From the NCBI GenBank assembly GCA_022843625.1, contig JALHNH010000017.1, positions 1 to 64,000 on the forward strand: a stretch of 64,000 nt of DNA, read 5' to 3'. Source of the stretch: Bryobacter sp. Lineage in GTDB: Bacteria > Acidobacteriota > Terriglobia > Bryobacterales > Bryobacteraceae. The position numbers and the translations under genes were made by a program. Position 1 is the stretch's first letter. Each line of letters opens with the position of its first letter. Under the pieces are notes generated by a model. It had not been told where the DNA came from. It worked only from the letters and a program-made list of their open reading frames with translations, and ran no database searches. This document shows, in pieces, positions 36,224-45,128 of this stretch.

Positions 36224-37285
36224 ATGTCGCAGAGTGGAGAACGCACAGAAGACGCATCGCCCAGAAGGCTCGAGAAGGCGCGTGAAGACGGCAAAATCGT
36301 CTCAAGCCGCTATCTTGCAATCGCCGTTCAATTCATAGCTGGATTCTTTTACTTCAGCGGCTTCGATGAACTGGCTGGGCCTGCTCTCCGCCACTGGAAA
36401 ACCTGGCTTGCCTCCTCATTTGATCTCACAGTTCACGCTGACCAACTCCTCACGCTTACCATGCACTGGTCCTGGCAGACCATGACCTACTTTCTCTGGG
36501 CGGGCGCGGTGACTTCGGGCTCGGTCTTTGTCTCGCAAATGGTGGTAAGTCAGGGCTATTTCAGCCTGACCCGGGCCAAGCCCGACATCTCCAAAATATT
36601 CAGCACTAACCGCTTGAGTGGCCAGCTCAAAGAAGGCTTAAAGTCTCTTCGCGCCAGCCTTCTTCTACTCGCCATCGTCGCGATCGCGCTTTGGTACTAC
36701 GGAGAGGATTTGTTGTCCTGGAGTATCTTCCTGACCCGGCTTTCTCTTCTCAGCCAGATTTATGAACAATCTTCCCATCTGATGAGCATCGGCAAGCTAT
36801 GCTGCCTGGTCTTCTTCCTCTTTGGTGCGGCGGACCTCATGATGGCGATGCGCAAGCACAAAGAAGAGCTCAAGATGACCAAGCAGGAGTTGAAGGAAGA
36901 GTACAAAGAGGGCAACGGCAACCCTGAAGTAAAGGCCAAGATCCGCCGCATCATGAAAGACTTTGCCGGAAAGCGCATGATGTCGCAAGTCCCCAAGGCA
37001 ACCGTCGTCATCACCAATCCAACTCACTACGCGATCGCCATCCAGTACAACTCTGACGACATGAGTGTTCCGATCGTGCTCGCAAAGGGCATGGACCACG
37101 TTGCATTGCGAATTCGCAAAATCGCCCTGGAGCGCGAGATCCCAATCATCGAGAACCCGCCGCTGGCGCAGGCTCTCTACAAGTCCGTCGAAATTGGCCA
37201 GGAAATCCCGATGCACCTGTACCGGGCTGTGGCCGAAGTCCTTGCTTACGTCTATCGAGTCCTTGGGCGCAATGGAGCCCGCTAA
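36224..37285 (+). CDS. flhB: Flagellar export switch protein FlhB
   Basis: FlhB switches substrate specificity after autocleavage between Asn and Pro of NPTH, present here at residues 265-268 (VVITNPTHYAIAI). The start (GERTEDASPRRLEKAREDGKI) and four membrane segments match the family. Length 353 residues. Next to the FliK-like gene product this gives both halves of the hook-length switch. Confidence 0.97.
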   Translation: MSQSGERTEDASPRRLEKAREDGKIVSSRYLAIAVQFIAGFFYFSGFDELAGPALRHWKTWLASSFDLTVHADQLLTLTMHWSWQTMTYFLWAGAVTSGSVFVSQMVVSQGYFSLTRAKPDISKIFSTNRLSGQLKEGLKSLRASLLLLAIVAIALWYYGEDLLSWSIFLTRLSLLSQIYEQSSHLMSIGKLCCLVFFLFGAADLMMAMRKHKEELKMTKQELKEEYKEGNGNPEVKAKIRRIMKDFAGKRMMSQVPKATVVITNPTHYAIAIQYNSDDMSVPIVLAKGMDHVALRIRKIALEREIPIIENPPLAQALYKSVEIGQEIPMHLYRAVAEVLAYVYRVLGRNGAR

Positions 37286-37294
37286 AGAATCAAT

Positions 37295-39448
37295 ATGAAT
37301 CCCTCTCTACCCATCTCTCAAAAGCCCACCGCTGCCCCGCCGCGAGCCCAGATCAGGCCTGTCTCGATTCCGTCGATCTTCAACTGGCAAATGCTCAAGC
37401 GCGCCGAAATCGGCGTGCCAGTGGCCGTGCTGGGAATCCTGATGGCGATGATCCTGCCGCTGCCGGTAATGCTGCTAGACCTTCTGATCTCGGCCAACAT
37501 CGCGGTCAGCCTTTTGGTCTTGCTGGTCTCGATGTACATCCTCAAGCCAACCGAGTTTTCGATCTTCCCTTCTTCGCTGCTGCTCCTGACGATGTTTCGG
37601 CTGGCGCTCAACATTTCCTCCTCCCGCCTGATTCTGATGAACGGCAACATGGGCACCGCTGCCGCAGGAGACGTGATCGAATCCTTCGGGCAATTTGTTG
37701 TCGGAGGCAGCTTCATCATCGGCCTTGTCATGTTCCTCGTCCTGATTGGAATCCAGTATGTGGTTATCAACCACGGTGCGGTTCGCATCTCGGAAGTCAC
37801 GGCGCGCTTCACTCTCGATGCGCTCCCAGGAAAGCAAATGTCGATTGACGCGGATTTAAACGCCGGCCTGATCGACGAAACTGAAGCCAGAGAGCGTCGC
37901 AAGAAGCTGGCGCAAGAGACCGAGTTCTACGGCTCGATGGACGGTGCCAGCCGCTTCACGCAGCGCGATGCCGTTGCCGGCATCATGATCCTGTTGATCA
38001 ATATCATTGCCGGATTCCTGATTGGCGTATTCCAGTACGGCATGGATATTGGCAAGGCCTTTGAGACCTACACGATTCTCACGATCGGTGATGGCCTGGT
38101 GACTGTAATCCCCGCTCTGATGATATCTCTGGCTGGCGCACTGATCGTGACCCGCGGATCCAGCGAAGGCCAACTGGATTCTGAGATTCGGCGCCAGATC
38201 TTCGCTGTCCCAGAACCGATTGGCTTGGCCGGCTGTGTTCTGATTTTGCTCGCAATGGTACCAGGCTTGCCCAAGATCCCCTTCCTGACCCTCGGCGGAT
38301 TGGCTATCTTTGCAGCCAAGAAAATGCTCGAAAAGAAGCATGAACTGGCCACGGCAAAGCCCGAGCCGGCAGTAGCTGCGGCGACGGCCAAGGAGAGCAT
38401 CGAAACTTTATTGCGTGTAGATATCGTTGCTGTCGAAGTGGGCCTTGGGCTGGTTCGTCTGGTAGAGGGTGGTGGGCAAAGCACCCTCTTGCAACGCATC
38501 TCAGGCGTAAGAAAACAGCTCGCCTCCGACCTGGGCTTTGTGCTGCCAGCCGTACGCGTAACCGACAACCTATCCCTTCGAGCCACAGAATATCGAATCC
38601 TGATCAAAGGCAACGAAATGGCGCGCTTTGAAATGAAGCGCGGCTACGAACTCGCCTTACTCCCAGGCGATGCCAAGGAACGCAATCACAGCCAGCTCAC
38701 CACGAATCTCATGGCCCAGGGTGCCATTCCCACGAAGGAACCGGCTTTCCATCTCGATGCACTCTGGATCCCCGCCGACCAGGTTGAAGCCGCCCGCCTC
38801 GAAGGTTGCACAATCGTCGATACGGCCAGCATTGTCGGCACACACTTCTCAGAAACGATGAGGCGCTCGGCCTCGGAAATCTTCACCCGGCAGGACGCAA
38901 AACGCTACGTCGACCGGGTGGCCGAGGAGACTCCAAAGCTGGTCGAGGATTTGGTCCCCAAATTGCTTCCATTGAGTACCGTGCAGAAGATATTACAGAA
39001 TTTGTTGCGAGAACGCGTTTCAATCCGGGATGGCGTTTCCATTCTGGAAGCAATGAGCGAGGGTGGGGCCATGACCAGGAACCCAACCTTGATTACGGAG
39101 TTTGTTCGTCAGGCGATCCGCCGCACGATCACCAAGCAGCTTCTTACCGCAGGAACCGAACTCAACGCCTGGCTTCTCAACCCTGAGCTCGAGCAGGAGC
39201 TCGAATCTTCTGTGGACCATGGTGAATTCAATAGCAACTTGACAGCTCCTCCGGCCCGCGTCCGCGACCTGCTCTCCCGCTTCAAGCAGGCCTTTGAGAA
39301 TCCGCTTGCCTCGGGTGTGATCCTCACCGGTTCGAATGCCCGATTCTTTCTGAGGCAGCTGACCGAATCGACATTCCCGAATCTGACGGTGATTTCCCAT
39401 TCTGAAATCGCCTCAGGAATCCACGTCACTTCGTTGGGCCAAATCTAA
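37295..39448 (+). CDS. flhA: Flagellar export protein FlhA
   Basis: FlhA is the nonameric export-gate channel and docking ring. The 717-residue product has eight N-terminal membrane segments, the FHIPEP region (GAVRISEVTARFTLDALPGKQMSIDADLNAGLI) and a cytoplasmic domain with VLPAVRVTDNLSLRATEYRI. Length is slightly above typical. It is preceded by flhB and followed by flhF. Confidence 0.97.
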   Translation: MNPSLPISQKPTAAPPRAQIRPVSIPSIFNWQMLKRAEIGVPVAVLGILMAMILPLPVMLLDLLISANIAVSLLVLLVSMYILKPTEFSIFPSSLLLLTMFRLALNISSSRLILMNGNMGTAAAGDVIESFGQFVVGGSFIIGLVMFLVLIGIQYVVINHGAVRISEVTARFTLDALPGKQMSIDADLNAGLIDETEARERRKKLAQETEFYGSMDGASRFTQRDAVAGIMILLINIIAGFLIGVFQYGMDIGKAFETYTILTIGDGLVTVIPALMISLAGALIVTRGSSEGQLDSEIRRQIFAVPEPIGLAGCVLILLAMVPGLPKIPFLTLGGLAIFAAKKMLEKKHELATAKPEPAVAAATAKESIETLLRVDIVAVEVGLGLVRLVEGGGQSTLLQRISGVRKQLASDLGFVLPAVRVTDNLSLRATEYRILIKGNEMARFEMKRGYELALLPGDAKERNHSQLTTNLMAQGAIPTKEPAFHLDALWIPADQVEAARLEGCTIVDTASIVGTHFSETMRRSASEIFTRQDAKRYVDRVAEETPKLVEDLVPKLLPLSTVQKILQNLLRERVSIRDGVSILEAMSEGGAMTRNPTLITEFVRQAIRRTITKQLLTAGTELNAWLLNPELEQELESSVDHGEFNSNLTAPPARVRDLLSRFKQAFENPLASGVILTGSNARFFLRQLTESTFPNLTVISHSEIASGIHVTSLGQI

Positions 39449-39466
39449 GCGAAAAGAGAAACGACT

Positions 39467-40459
39467 TTGAAAATCAAATCCTTCTACGCAGATTCGATGG
39501 ACGTGGCGCTGCAGAGCGCTGGTAAAGAAATGGGCGACGATGCGCTCATTCTCAATACCCGGGAGGCCCCTGCCGAATTCAGGCATTATGGCAAGTATGA
39601 AGTTGTCTGTGCCGTAGCAGACAATCCCGATGCGGTGCCGCCTGCGGAAATCAAGCCTGCTCCCTCTTCCCGCATACTCCCAGCCCAGGCTCCGATCCGG
39701 GCAGTCCGTGTGGTCTTTCTCGTTGGGCCGAGCGGCGCGGGCAAAAGCTCAGCCTGCTCAAAGATTGCGATTCATTCCAAGTTCACCCTGGGTCTGTCCC
39801 CAGCGGTTTTGAGCTGGGATGCGGGTCGCGTAGGGGGCTCGGATTTCGTGCGGTCCTACTGCGAAATTTCGGGCATCCCCTTTTCAGAGGTCGATAGCCA
39901 GGAAGGCTTTCGTTCGGCGCTAAGGCAGTTTAACCATGCCGATCTGGTACTTGTCGATACGGCTGCGCTGGAAGGCAACGAAGTTCTTTCGGCCGAGACA
40001 CAGTCGGCAATCGACTCGCTCTCACAAGCTGAAATCCATCTTGTTCTATCTGGAACATACTCCTCCAGCTATCTCATGGCTTGCCGCAAGGCCTACTCGC
40101 GATTCCATCCAGACTACCTGCTGCCTACTCATCTCGACGAGGCCCGCATGGATCTCGCTGCTCCCGAAATGCAGGATCTCAGTGCTCTAACCATCCGCTG
40201 GTGTGGCACGGGCCGTGCGGTGCCTGAAGATCTCCAGGACGCAGGAAAGGTCGTCGAGCGGGCTGCCGCAATGGCGGCACCTGAAGAAGAATTTGCGATT
40301 GCCGCAGTTGAAATTCCAGCCCCCGAAAAGCACAGTATGGCTGTTGCCGCTAACGCTTCAGCCCGTACTGCAATTGAATCGATCCTGGCCCGGTTCCGTC
40401 GTAACGAATCGGACATCCAGACTCCGATTTCAGGCACGCAGAAATCCAGCGCGGCCTAG
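39467..40459 (+). CDS. flhF: FlhF-like SRP-type GTPase with altered G motifs
   Basis: FlhF positions flagella as an SRP-family GTPase. The N-terminus (MKIKSFYADSMDVALQSAGKEMGDDALILNTRE) is typical. The G1 loop is GPSGAGKS (87-94), but G3 reads DTAA (164-167) in place of DTAG and G4 reads THLD (221-224) in place of TKLD. GTP hydrolysis or guanine specificity may therefore differ. Start is TTG at 39467. No adjacent minD-like flhG is present. 330 residues. Confidence 0.88.
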   Translation: MKIKSFYADSMDVALQSAGKEMGDDALILNTREAPAEFRHYGKYEVVCAVADNPDAVPPAEIKPAPSSRILPAQAPIRAVRVVFLVGPSGAGKSSACSKIAIHSKFTLGLSPAVLSWDAGRVGGSDFVRSYCEISGIPFSEVDSQEGFRSALRQFNHADLVLVDTAALEGNEVLSAETQSAIDSLSQAEIHLVLSGTYSSSYLMACRKAYSRFHPDYLLPTHLDEARMDLAAPEMQDLSALTIRWCGTGRAVPEDLQDAGKVVERAAAMAAPEEEFAIAAVEIPAPEKHSMAVAANASARTAIESILARFRRNESDIQTPISGTQKSSAA

Positions 40460-40489
40460 GAAAACAGCACCAAGAAGGCGCACCTAAAC

Positions 40490-41281
40490 ATGAGACGCGA
40501 GCAAGAGCCATTGATCGGAGCTGACCAAGAAATGTACTATTCCCCAACACAAACCGCAACGGGTGTAGAGGATCGAGAACGAATGATTCTTGAACACCTG
40601 CCCCAAGTTCGCCTCATCGCCCGTCGTATCCACGAACGCCTTCCCGAGAGTGTCAGCCTTGAAGATCTTGTCTCGACGGGAATCCTTGGGCTAATCCATG
40701 CGATCGACCGTTTCGATCCTACGCTGAACGTCAAACTCAAGACCTATGCGGAGTACAAAATCCGGGGCTCGATTCTTGATAGCCTTCGTGGCCTCGATTG
40801 GGCTCCCCGGCAACAGCGCAAAAAGGCAAAGCAGATTGAAGCCGCGATCTGCTCTGCCGAACAGCGCCTCAAGCGTTCCCCTCGAGAAGAGGAAATCGCC
40901 TCCGAGCTGAATATTTCGCTCCAGGAATATCATGACTGGCTCGTTGAGGTCCGAGGGGTCAATCTCGGCAGTCTGGAATCTGGCGGCAGCGACGAAGAGA
41001 ACAGAGATTTGCTTCGCTTCATCGCGGACAAGGAAGAAAACTGGCCTTCCAATCTTGTCGAGCGTTCCGAACTGGAACGTCTCCTGGCCGAAGCCATCCA
41101 GCGCATGCCCCAAATCGAGCGAACCGTTTTGAGCCTCTATTACCAAAAGGAATTAACTCTTCGCGAGATATCGAAGGTGGTAAACCTGCACGAATCCCGC
41201 ATTTCTCAACTCAAGAGCCAGGCCGTCTTGCGTCTGCGCTCTTATTTAGAAAAACGTTGGCCGGTTGTCAGGGGAGCCTAG
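40490..41281 (+). CDS. fliA: Flagellar sigma factor FliA (sigma28 family)
   Basis: Directs RNA polymerase to late flagellar genes. Region 2 includes SVSLEDLVSTGILGLIHAIDRFDP and KTYAEYKIRGSILDSLRGLDWAPR; region 4 includes LTLREISKVVNLHESRISQLKSQAVLRLR. These match the FliA/WhiG group. 263 residues. An anti-sigma FlgM was not found in the window. Confidence 0.95.
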   Translation: MRREQEPLIGADQEMYYSPTQTATGVEDRERMILEHLPQVRLIARRIHERLPESVSLEDLVSTGILGLIHAIDRFDPTLNVKLKTYAEYKIRGSILDSLRGLDWAPRQQRKKAKQIEAAICSAEQRLKRSPREEEIASELNISLQEYHDWLVEVRGVNLGSLESGGSDEENRDLLRFIADKEENWPSNLVERSELERLLAEAIQRMPQIERTVLSLYYQKELTLREISKVVNLHESRISQLKSQAVLRLRSYLEKRWPVVRGA

Positions 41282-41287
41282 GCTGGC

Positions 41288-42115
41288 ATGAAGACAATTT
41301 TCACGAAAGACGAGGTTCTTGCCAAGCTCAAAGAGAGCTTGTCGACACGACTCGCTCAGGCCATGGAGGCGATGACCGGCAACACCCAGCGTTGCTACCT
41401 CATCCCATCCTCAGACCAGGAAGCACAGGCGGGAGAGGTGTTTGGCTGGACTGCAAAATACTCGGCAGCTCCTCACGTTGAGTTGCGAATTTATGCTTCA
41501 GCCAGCGACTGGAAGCTGATTGGCAAGACGATTCTCGAAGCTGCCGGTGTCGATACCTTCGACGATCCAACGCTTGAGAGCACGTACACAGAAACGATGG
41601 CCCAGGCTGCTACTTCCTGGGCGCCCGATCTTTCCGGGATGGCTGGCAAGAAATGGGAGACCGACAGCACTGCGGCTGGAGCCAATTCTGACCCTGCCGC
41701 TCCCAGCTGGGGCTATCGCTTTCCGATGGGCGAGAGTGAGGCCACGATCTGGGTGCAGGTTTCGTCTCAGTTGCTGGCCGAACTTCTGCAGCCTCCTCCA
41801 TCCTCTGAACCAGTCGCACAAAGCCCGTCCGCTCCAGTCGAAAGCGTCGCCAGCACTTCGCAATTTGATCTGCTGCTTGATGTCGAACTGCCCGTCAGCG
41901 TCAGTTTCGGGCGCGCTCTTGTACCACTTAAAGAAGTATTGAAACTCAGCTCCGGTTCCATCGTGGAATTGAACCGGGCCGTGACAGAACCCGTCGAGGT
42001 GATTGTCAACAACTGCGTAATCGCACGTGGAGAGGTTGTGGTTGTCGAAGGTAACTACGGCGTCCGCATCCAGCAAATCGTCAGCCGGCAAGACCGGCTC
42101 CGCACCGTGAACTAG
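41288..42115 (+). CDS. fliN: FliN-family C-ring protein with long N-terminal region
   Basis: The C-terminal 75 residues form a canonical FliN/SpoA domain (LLDVELPVSVSFGRALVPLKEVLKLSSGSIVELNR, then VIVNNCVIARGEVVVVEGNYGVRI). The first ~190 residues are unlike a standard 130-residue FliN; they could be a degenerate CheC/FliY-type or chaperone-binding region, followed by a Pro/Ser-rich linker. Length 275 residues. It follows fliA and precedes a membrane-anchored protein. Confidence 0.88.
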   Translation: MKTIFTKDEVLAKLKESLSTRLAQAMEAMTGNTQRCYLIPSSDQEAQAGEVFGWTAKYSAAPHVELRIYASASDWKLIGKTILEAAGVDTFDDPTLESTYTETMAQAATSWAPDLSGMAGKKWETDSTAAGANSDPAAPSWGYRFPMGESEATIWVQVSSQLLAELLQPPPSSEPVAQSPSAPVESVASTSQFDLLLDVELPVSVSFGRALVPLKEVLKLSSGSIVELNRAVTEPVEVIVNNCVIARGEVVVVEGNYGVRIQQIVSRQDRLRTVN

Positions 42116-42124
42116 GAGACTCAA

Positions 42125-42532
42125 ATGGAAAACCAGATCGCAATGCTCTTCCTGGCCCTTGGCCTGCTTGCCTCGCTTTATCTGACGCTACAGATCAAGA
42201 TGGAGCTGCGCCGTAGTGAGCTCAATTGGCAGAAAGAAATCGAACAAGTCCGATTCCAGCTCAATGAGCAACGCAGCAACTGGATTCAAGCTGTCCGCAA
42301 AGAGGACGCCATCCTCACCCCCAAGGTGCCGCTGCGTGCCGAGGTGGCCTTCCCGCTTCGTGCCTCTGCCGCTGCATCAGCCTCTACCCTCTGGGGTCAC
42401 GCAACCAAGGCCAAAGCAATCGAGATGGTGAAGCGAGGCGAATCCAGCACAAAAATTTCGGCAGCTCTTTCACTGCCGAAACCCGAAGTAGAATTTCTAA
42501 TGAAGCTCGAGAGGGCCGCACAAAAGAGCTAA
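42125..42532 (+). CDS. Membrane-anchored coiled-coil protein with a helix-turn-helix-like end
   Basis: The 135-residue product has one N-terminal membrane helix (MLFLALGLLASLYLTLQI), a predicted coiled coil (residues 25-55), an Ala/Pro linker and a C-terminal segment AIEMVKRGESSTKISAALSLPKPEVEFLMKL that resembles the DUF6115/DUF2802-type tail found in flagellar operons of many bacteria. Function unknown. It ends exactly where the convergent PDZ gene ends, with no intergenic bases. Confidence 0.78.
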   Translation: MENQIAMLFLALGLLASLYLTLQIKMELRRSELNWQKEIEQVRFQLNEQRSNWIQAVRKEDAILTPKVPLRAEVAFPLRASAAASASTLWGHATKAKAIEMVKRGESSTKISAALSLPKPEVEFLMKLERAAQKS

Positions 42533-43459
42533 TTACTCCTGAAATTTGTTTTGGACAGAGCGGCCCCGGGGCAGAGGCGTTGCGGGTGGCTGCTCATCTT
42601 CGAACGCCACTTTCAGTGCCATTTCCTTCTTGTCCCGAACGATGCTCAGGTTGACTGTCTTGCTGGATGCCCGGGCGCTGCGCACAGCACTGGTAACTTC
42701 CCTCGGCGAGCCAACCTTGGTCTCTTCTACCTTTACAATTACATCACCGGCCTTAACGCCAGCCTTGTCAGCAGCAGTCTCTTTGCCAACGGAGCGAACC
42801 AGCACTCCCTGCTTTACGCCAAAGAACTCGGCCAACTGATTGTCAAGGGACTCGGCTTCGACGCCCAGCGTGCTGCTCTTCCAGTACATAACGGCGCGAG
42901 GGCTGTCCATCGATCCAACCCAGCCCCGAATGTCGATCGGTGCCATCGGCGCGATACCAATGCTGCGTCCTGCCCTGGTGCGGGCATTCTCAGGCTTTGC
43001 GGTAACCGTAGTTGCTGATCCAGATCGAATCAAGCCGATCTTTATTTCGCGTCCGGCAGGGGTCTCTCGCACCATCCGGATAAATTGCTCCATGCTCTCA
43101 ACCCGAGTACCTGCATAGTCCATCACAACATCACCCGTCTTGAGGCCAGCTTTGGCTGCCGGGGAGTCGTCTTCTACGCTGGTGATTTCAGCACCACGCT
43201 CTTCTTTAAGATTCAGTACTTTCTTTCGCTCGGCATCTACATCTCTTACCCCAACTCCAAGGTAGCTGCCATTGATGGACATAAGTCGCACCAGCTCGCC
43301 CATCGGTGCCAACGGAGCAGCCGGTGGAGGAGGCGGAGCCGGAGGATTGACCTGACCCAGAAGTATCACCTCACCAGGCTCGCCAACAACAACCTGAGCA
43401 TCAGCCTGATTGAAAAAACCCGCCAGCAGCAACGCGCTGGCAAAAATCGTAGTTTGCAT
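42533..43459 (-). CDS. Exported protein with two PDZ domains
   Basis: A signal peptide (MQTTIFASALLLAGFFNQADA) precedes a Pro-rich linker and two PDZ domains, about residues 55-135 (VEDDSPAAKAGLKTGDVVMDYAG) and 190-275 (ETAADKAGVKAGDVIVKVEE). No trypsin-like protease domain with a His-Asp-Ser triad is present, so it is not a complete DegP. The ATG at 43459 was preferred over 43465 because AAAGG is then 7 nt away. A periplasmic scaffold or adaptor is plausible. Confidence 0.85.
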   Translation of the reverse strand: MQTTIFASALLLAGFFNQADAQVVVGEPGEVILLGQVNPPAPPPPPAAPLAPMGELVRLMSINGSYLGVGVRDVDAERKKVLNLKEERGAEITSVEDDSPAAKAGLKTGDVVMDYAGTRVESMEQFIRMVRETPAGREIKIGLIRSGSATTVTAKPENARTRAGRSIGIAPMAPIDIRGWVGSMDSPRAVMYWKSSTLGVEAESLDNQLAEFFGVKQGVLVRSVGKETAADKAGVKAGDVIVKVEETKVGSPREVTSAVRSARASSKTVNLSIVRDKKEMALKVAFEDEQPPATPLPRGRSVQNKFQE

Positions 43460-43538
43460 CTTCATACCTTTATCGACGGGCTTTAGGCTGGATCGTCTCA
43501 CCTATCCAACAAGAACTGAGTGCCGAAACGGCGTCATC

Positions 43539-44432
43539 CTAGAACACTCCGGGCGATGCCCGCATCTGGCTCAACACACGCAGGCAGCGCGCACGGACAT
43601 AATCATTCTCGTCGCGACGAAGGATTTCCTGCAAGGTTCCAACAATCTCCGCTGGTGGCCGGTCCACCAACAAATCAATCGCCTGTACGCGGACATTGGG
43701 GCTCGTATCCTTCAGCAGAACCCTCGATAAAGCCTGCCGAACCTCAATCTCCTGAGCATGAGGCCGCAGGGCCTCAAGAGCACGCAAACGCACCGTCGGG
43801 CTATCGTCCTTTTCGAGAGTCTGTAACATTGCCTTGCGAACATCATCGCGATTGCAGCGGTTCCTCAACAGATCGACACTCTCCAGACGCATCCCAGGGT
43901 CAGGCGACTGCCTTACCGCCGCCATCAATGCCTGCTCAATTCCAGACTCCGTCAAAGCCCCTTCGATCATTCGCTGACGTGGTTCTTCGAGCATGATCTG
44001 CACCATGCCGTTGCCCGTACCCTGGATTGTCCGGATTCGCGAAGTAGGCAATCCAGCAGCTGAAACTGACTTGCGCTCTTCGGCCTGCTGCCCGGCGTAA
44101 AACGCCAAGGCAAGCATCGCGCATCCAAACACTGGCTTCAGCAAAACAGGCCAGGCGGGAATCAGGTTTCTAACGCGGTCCAGCCAACCCACAGGCTTGG
44201 CCTGCTCGGCAGCAAGCGTCCTTTTCAAACCCTGCCGGCATTGGTTCAGCAGCTGGGGCGGTGCCTCGGCCTCAGCCTCATTCATTAATCGCAGAATTGC
44301 ACGATGTTCCTCGACCAATGCCTTGCAATGCTCACAGGAACCGACATGGGCTTCAAACAGCTCTTCCTCGTGAAAGTCGAGCTCGCCAAATACGTAAAGT
44401 TCAACCTGCTGGGTAATCTTGTCGCAGTTCAT
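43539..44432 (-). CDS. Putative anti-sigma factor: zinc finger, one membrane helix, HEAT repeats
   Basis: The N-terminus has the zf-HC2 motif H-x3-C-x2-C (HVGSCEHCKAL), typical of ZAS anti-sigma factors. One membrane segment follows (PVFGCAMLALAFYAGQQ), and the periplasmic part consists of HEAT-like helical repeats (DPGMRLESVDLLRNR, SPTVRLRALEALRPH, SPNVRVQAIDLLVDR, NDYVRARCLRVLSQM). The start overlaps the sigma-factor stop by 4 nt, so it probably holds that sigma factor. HEAT repeats would sense an extracytoplasmic protein signal (inference). 297 residues. Confidence 0.87.
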   Translation of the reverse strand: MNCDKITQQVELYVFGELDFHEEELFEAHVGSCEHCKALVEEHRAILRLMNEAEAEAPPQLLNQCRQGLKRTLAAEQAKPVGWLDRVRNLIPAWPVLLKPVFGCAMLALAFYAGQQAEERKSVSAAGLPTSRIRTIQGTGNGMVQIMLEEPRQRMIEGALTESGIEQALMAAVRQSPDPGMRLESVDLLRNRCNRDDVRKAMLQTLEKDDSPTVRLRALEALRPHAQEIEVRQALSRVLLKDTSPNVRVQAIDLLVDRPPAEIVGTLQEILRRDENDYVRARCLRVLSQMRASPGVF

Positions 44433-44998
44433 ACAAAATCCCCTAGCGCCACGCGCATCTTCTGGGTAGCCCGAAACAGGCAATTTTTGGCAGCTTCTTC
44501 GGTAGTCCCCAAGCTATCGCCGATCGCACGCAAGCGCATCCCCTGATAGTGCCGCATCTCAAAAACCATCCGCTCACGCGGCGTAAACCCAGACAGAACA
44601 CCCTCGATCCGCTCACGCAATTCGCGGCTCAGCAGTTTGCGTTGCGGGTCCAGTTCAGCGCGATCTTCGGCGGCAAGTTCGAGGCGATCCTTTGGCCCAT
44701 CGCTGGTTTCAATGACAGCCTGCTCCTCTTTACGTACTTTCTTCTTGCGCAAAGCGTCGAGGCAAAGGTTGGTGACGATGCGATAAAGCCAGGTATGAAA
44801 GCTGCAATCGAAACGGAATTTCGAAAGATTCTTGTGAACACGCAAGAATGCTTCCTGATAGATATCGTAGGCTTCTTCACTGGAGCGAAGCAGATTGAAG
44901 GCCAATCGCAGCACCTGTTGGTCGTAGGCAACCACCAGGCTTTCGAATGCTTCGTGGTCACCCGCCTGCGCGGCGCGAATCAGTGCGGCTTCGTCCAT
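44429..44998 (-). CDS. ECF RNA polymerase sigma factor
   Basis: Region 2 includes LVVAYDQQVLRLAFNLLRSSEEAYDIYQEAFLRVHKNLSKFR and TWLYRIVTNLCLDALRKKK. Region 4 includes LSGFTPRERMVFEMRHYQGMRLRAIGDSLGTTEEAAKNCLFRA. These are RpoE-like. The ATG at 44998 gives 189 residues, the usual ECF size, though in-frame codons continue upstream to a TTG at 45118. It is translationally coupled to the anti-sigma gene. Confidence 0.93.
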   Translation of the reverse strand: MDEAALIRAAQAGDHEAFESLVVAYDQQVLRLAFNLLRSSEEAYDIYQEAFLRVHKNLSKFRFDCSFHTWLYRIVTNLCLDALRKKKVRKEEQAVIETSDGPKDRLELAAEDRAELDPQRKLLSRELRERIEGVLSGFTPRERMVFEMRHYQGMRLRAIGDSLGTTEEAAKNCLFRATQKMRVALGDFV

Positions 44999-45128
44999 AG
45001 ACTTTTGTGTAAGAGGCAGCCGGAGCGGTGCCGCAAGCGCCGCCTGCCCTGAAATTTGAGAGCTCACCGATTTGTTGGACGGCTCTAGTTGAATTCCGTA
45101 ACGCCGGAATCGAAACAAAATTAAGTCG

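Noticed and set aside
42533..43459. DegP/HtrA protease
   Set aside because: Only the two PDZ domains are present; no trypsin-like domain with GNSGG precedes them.
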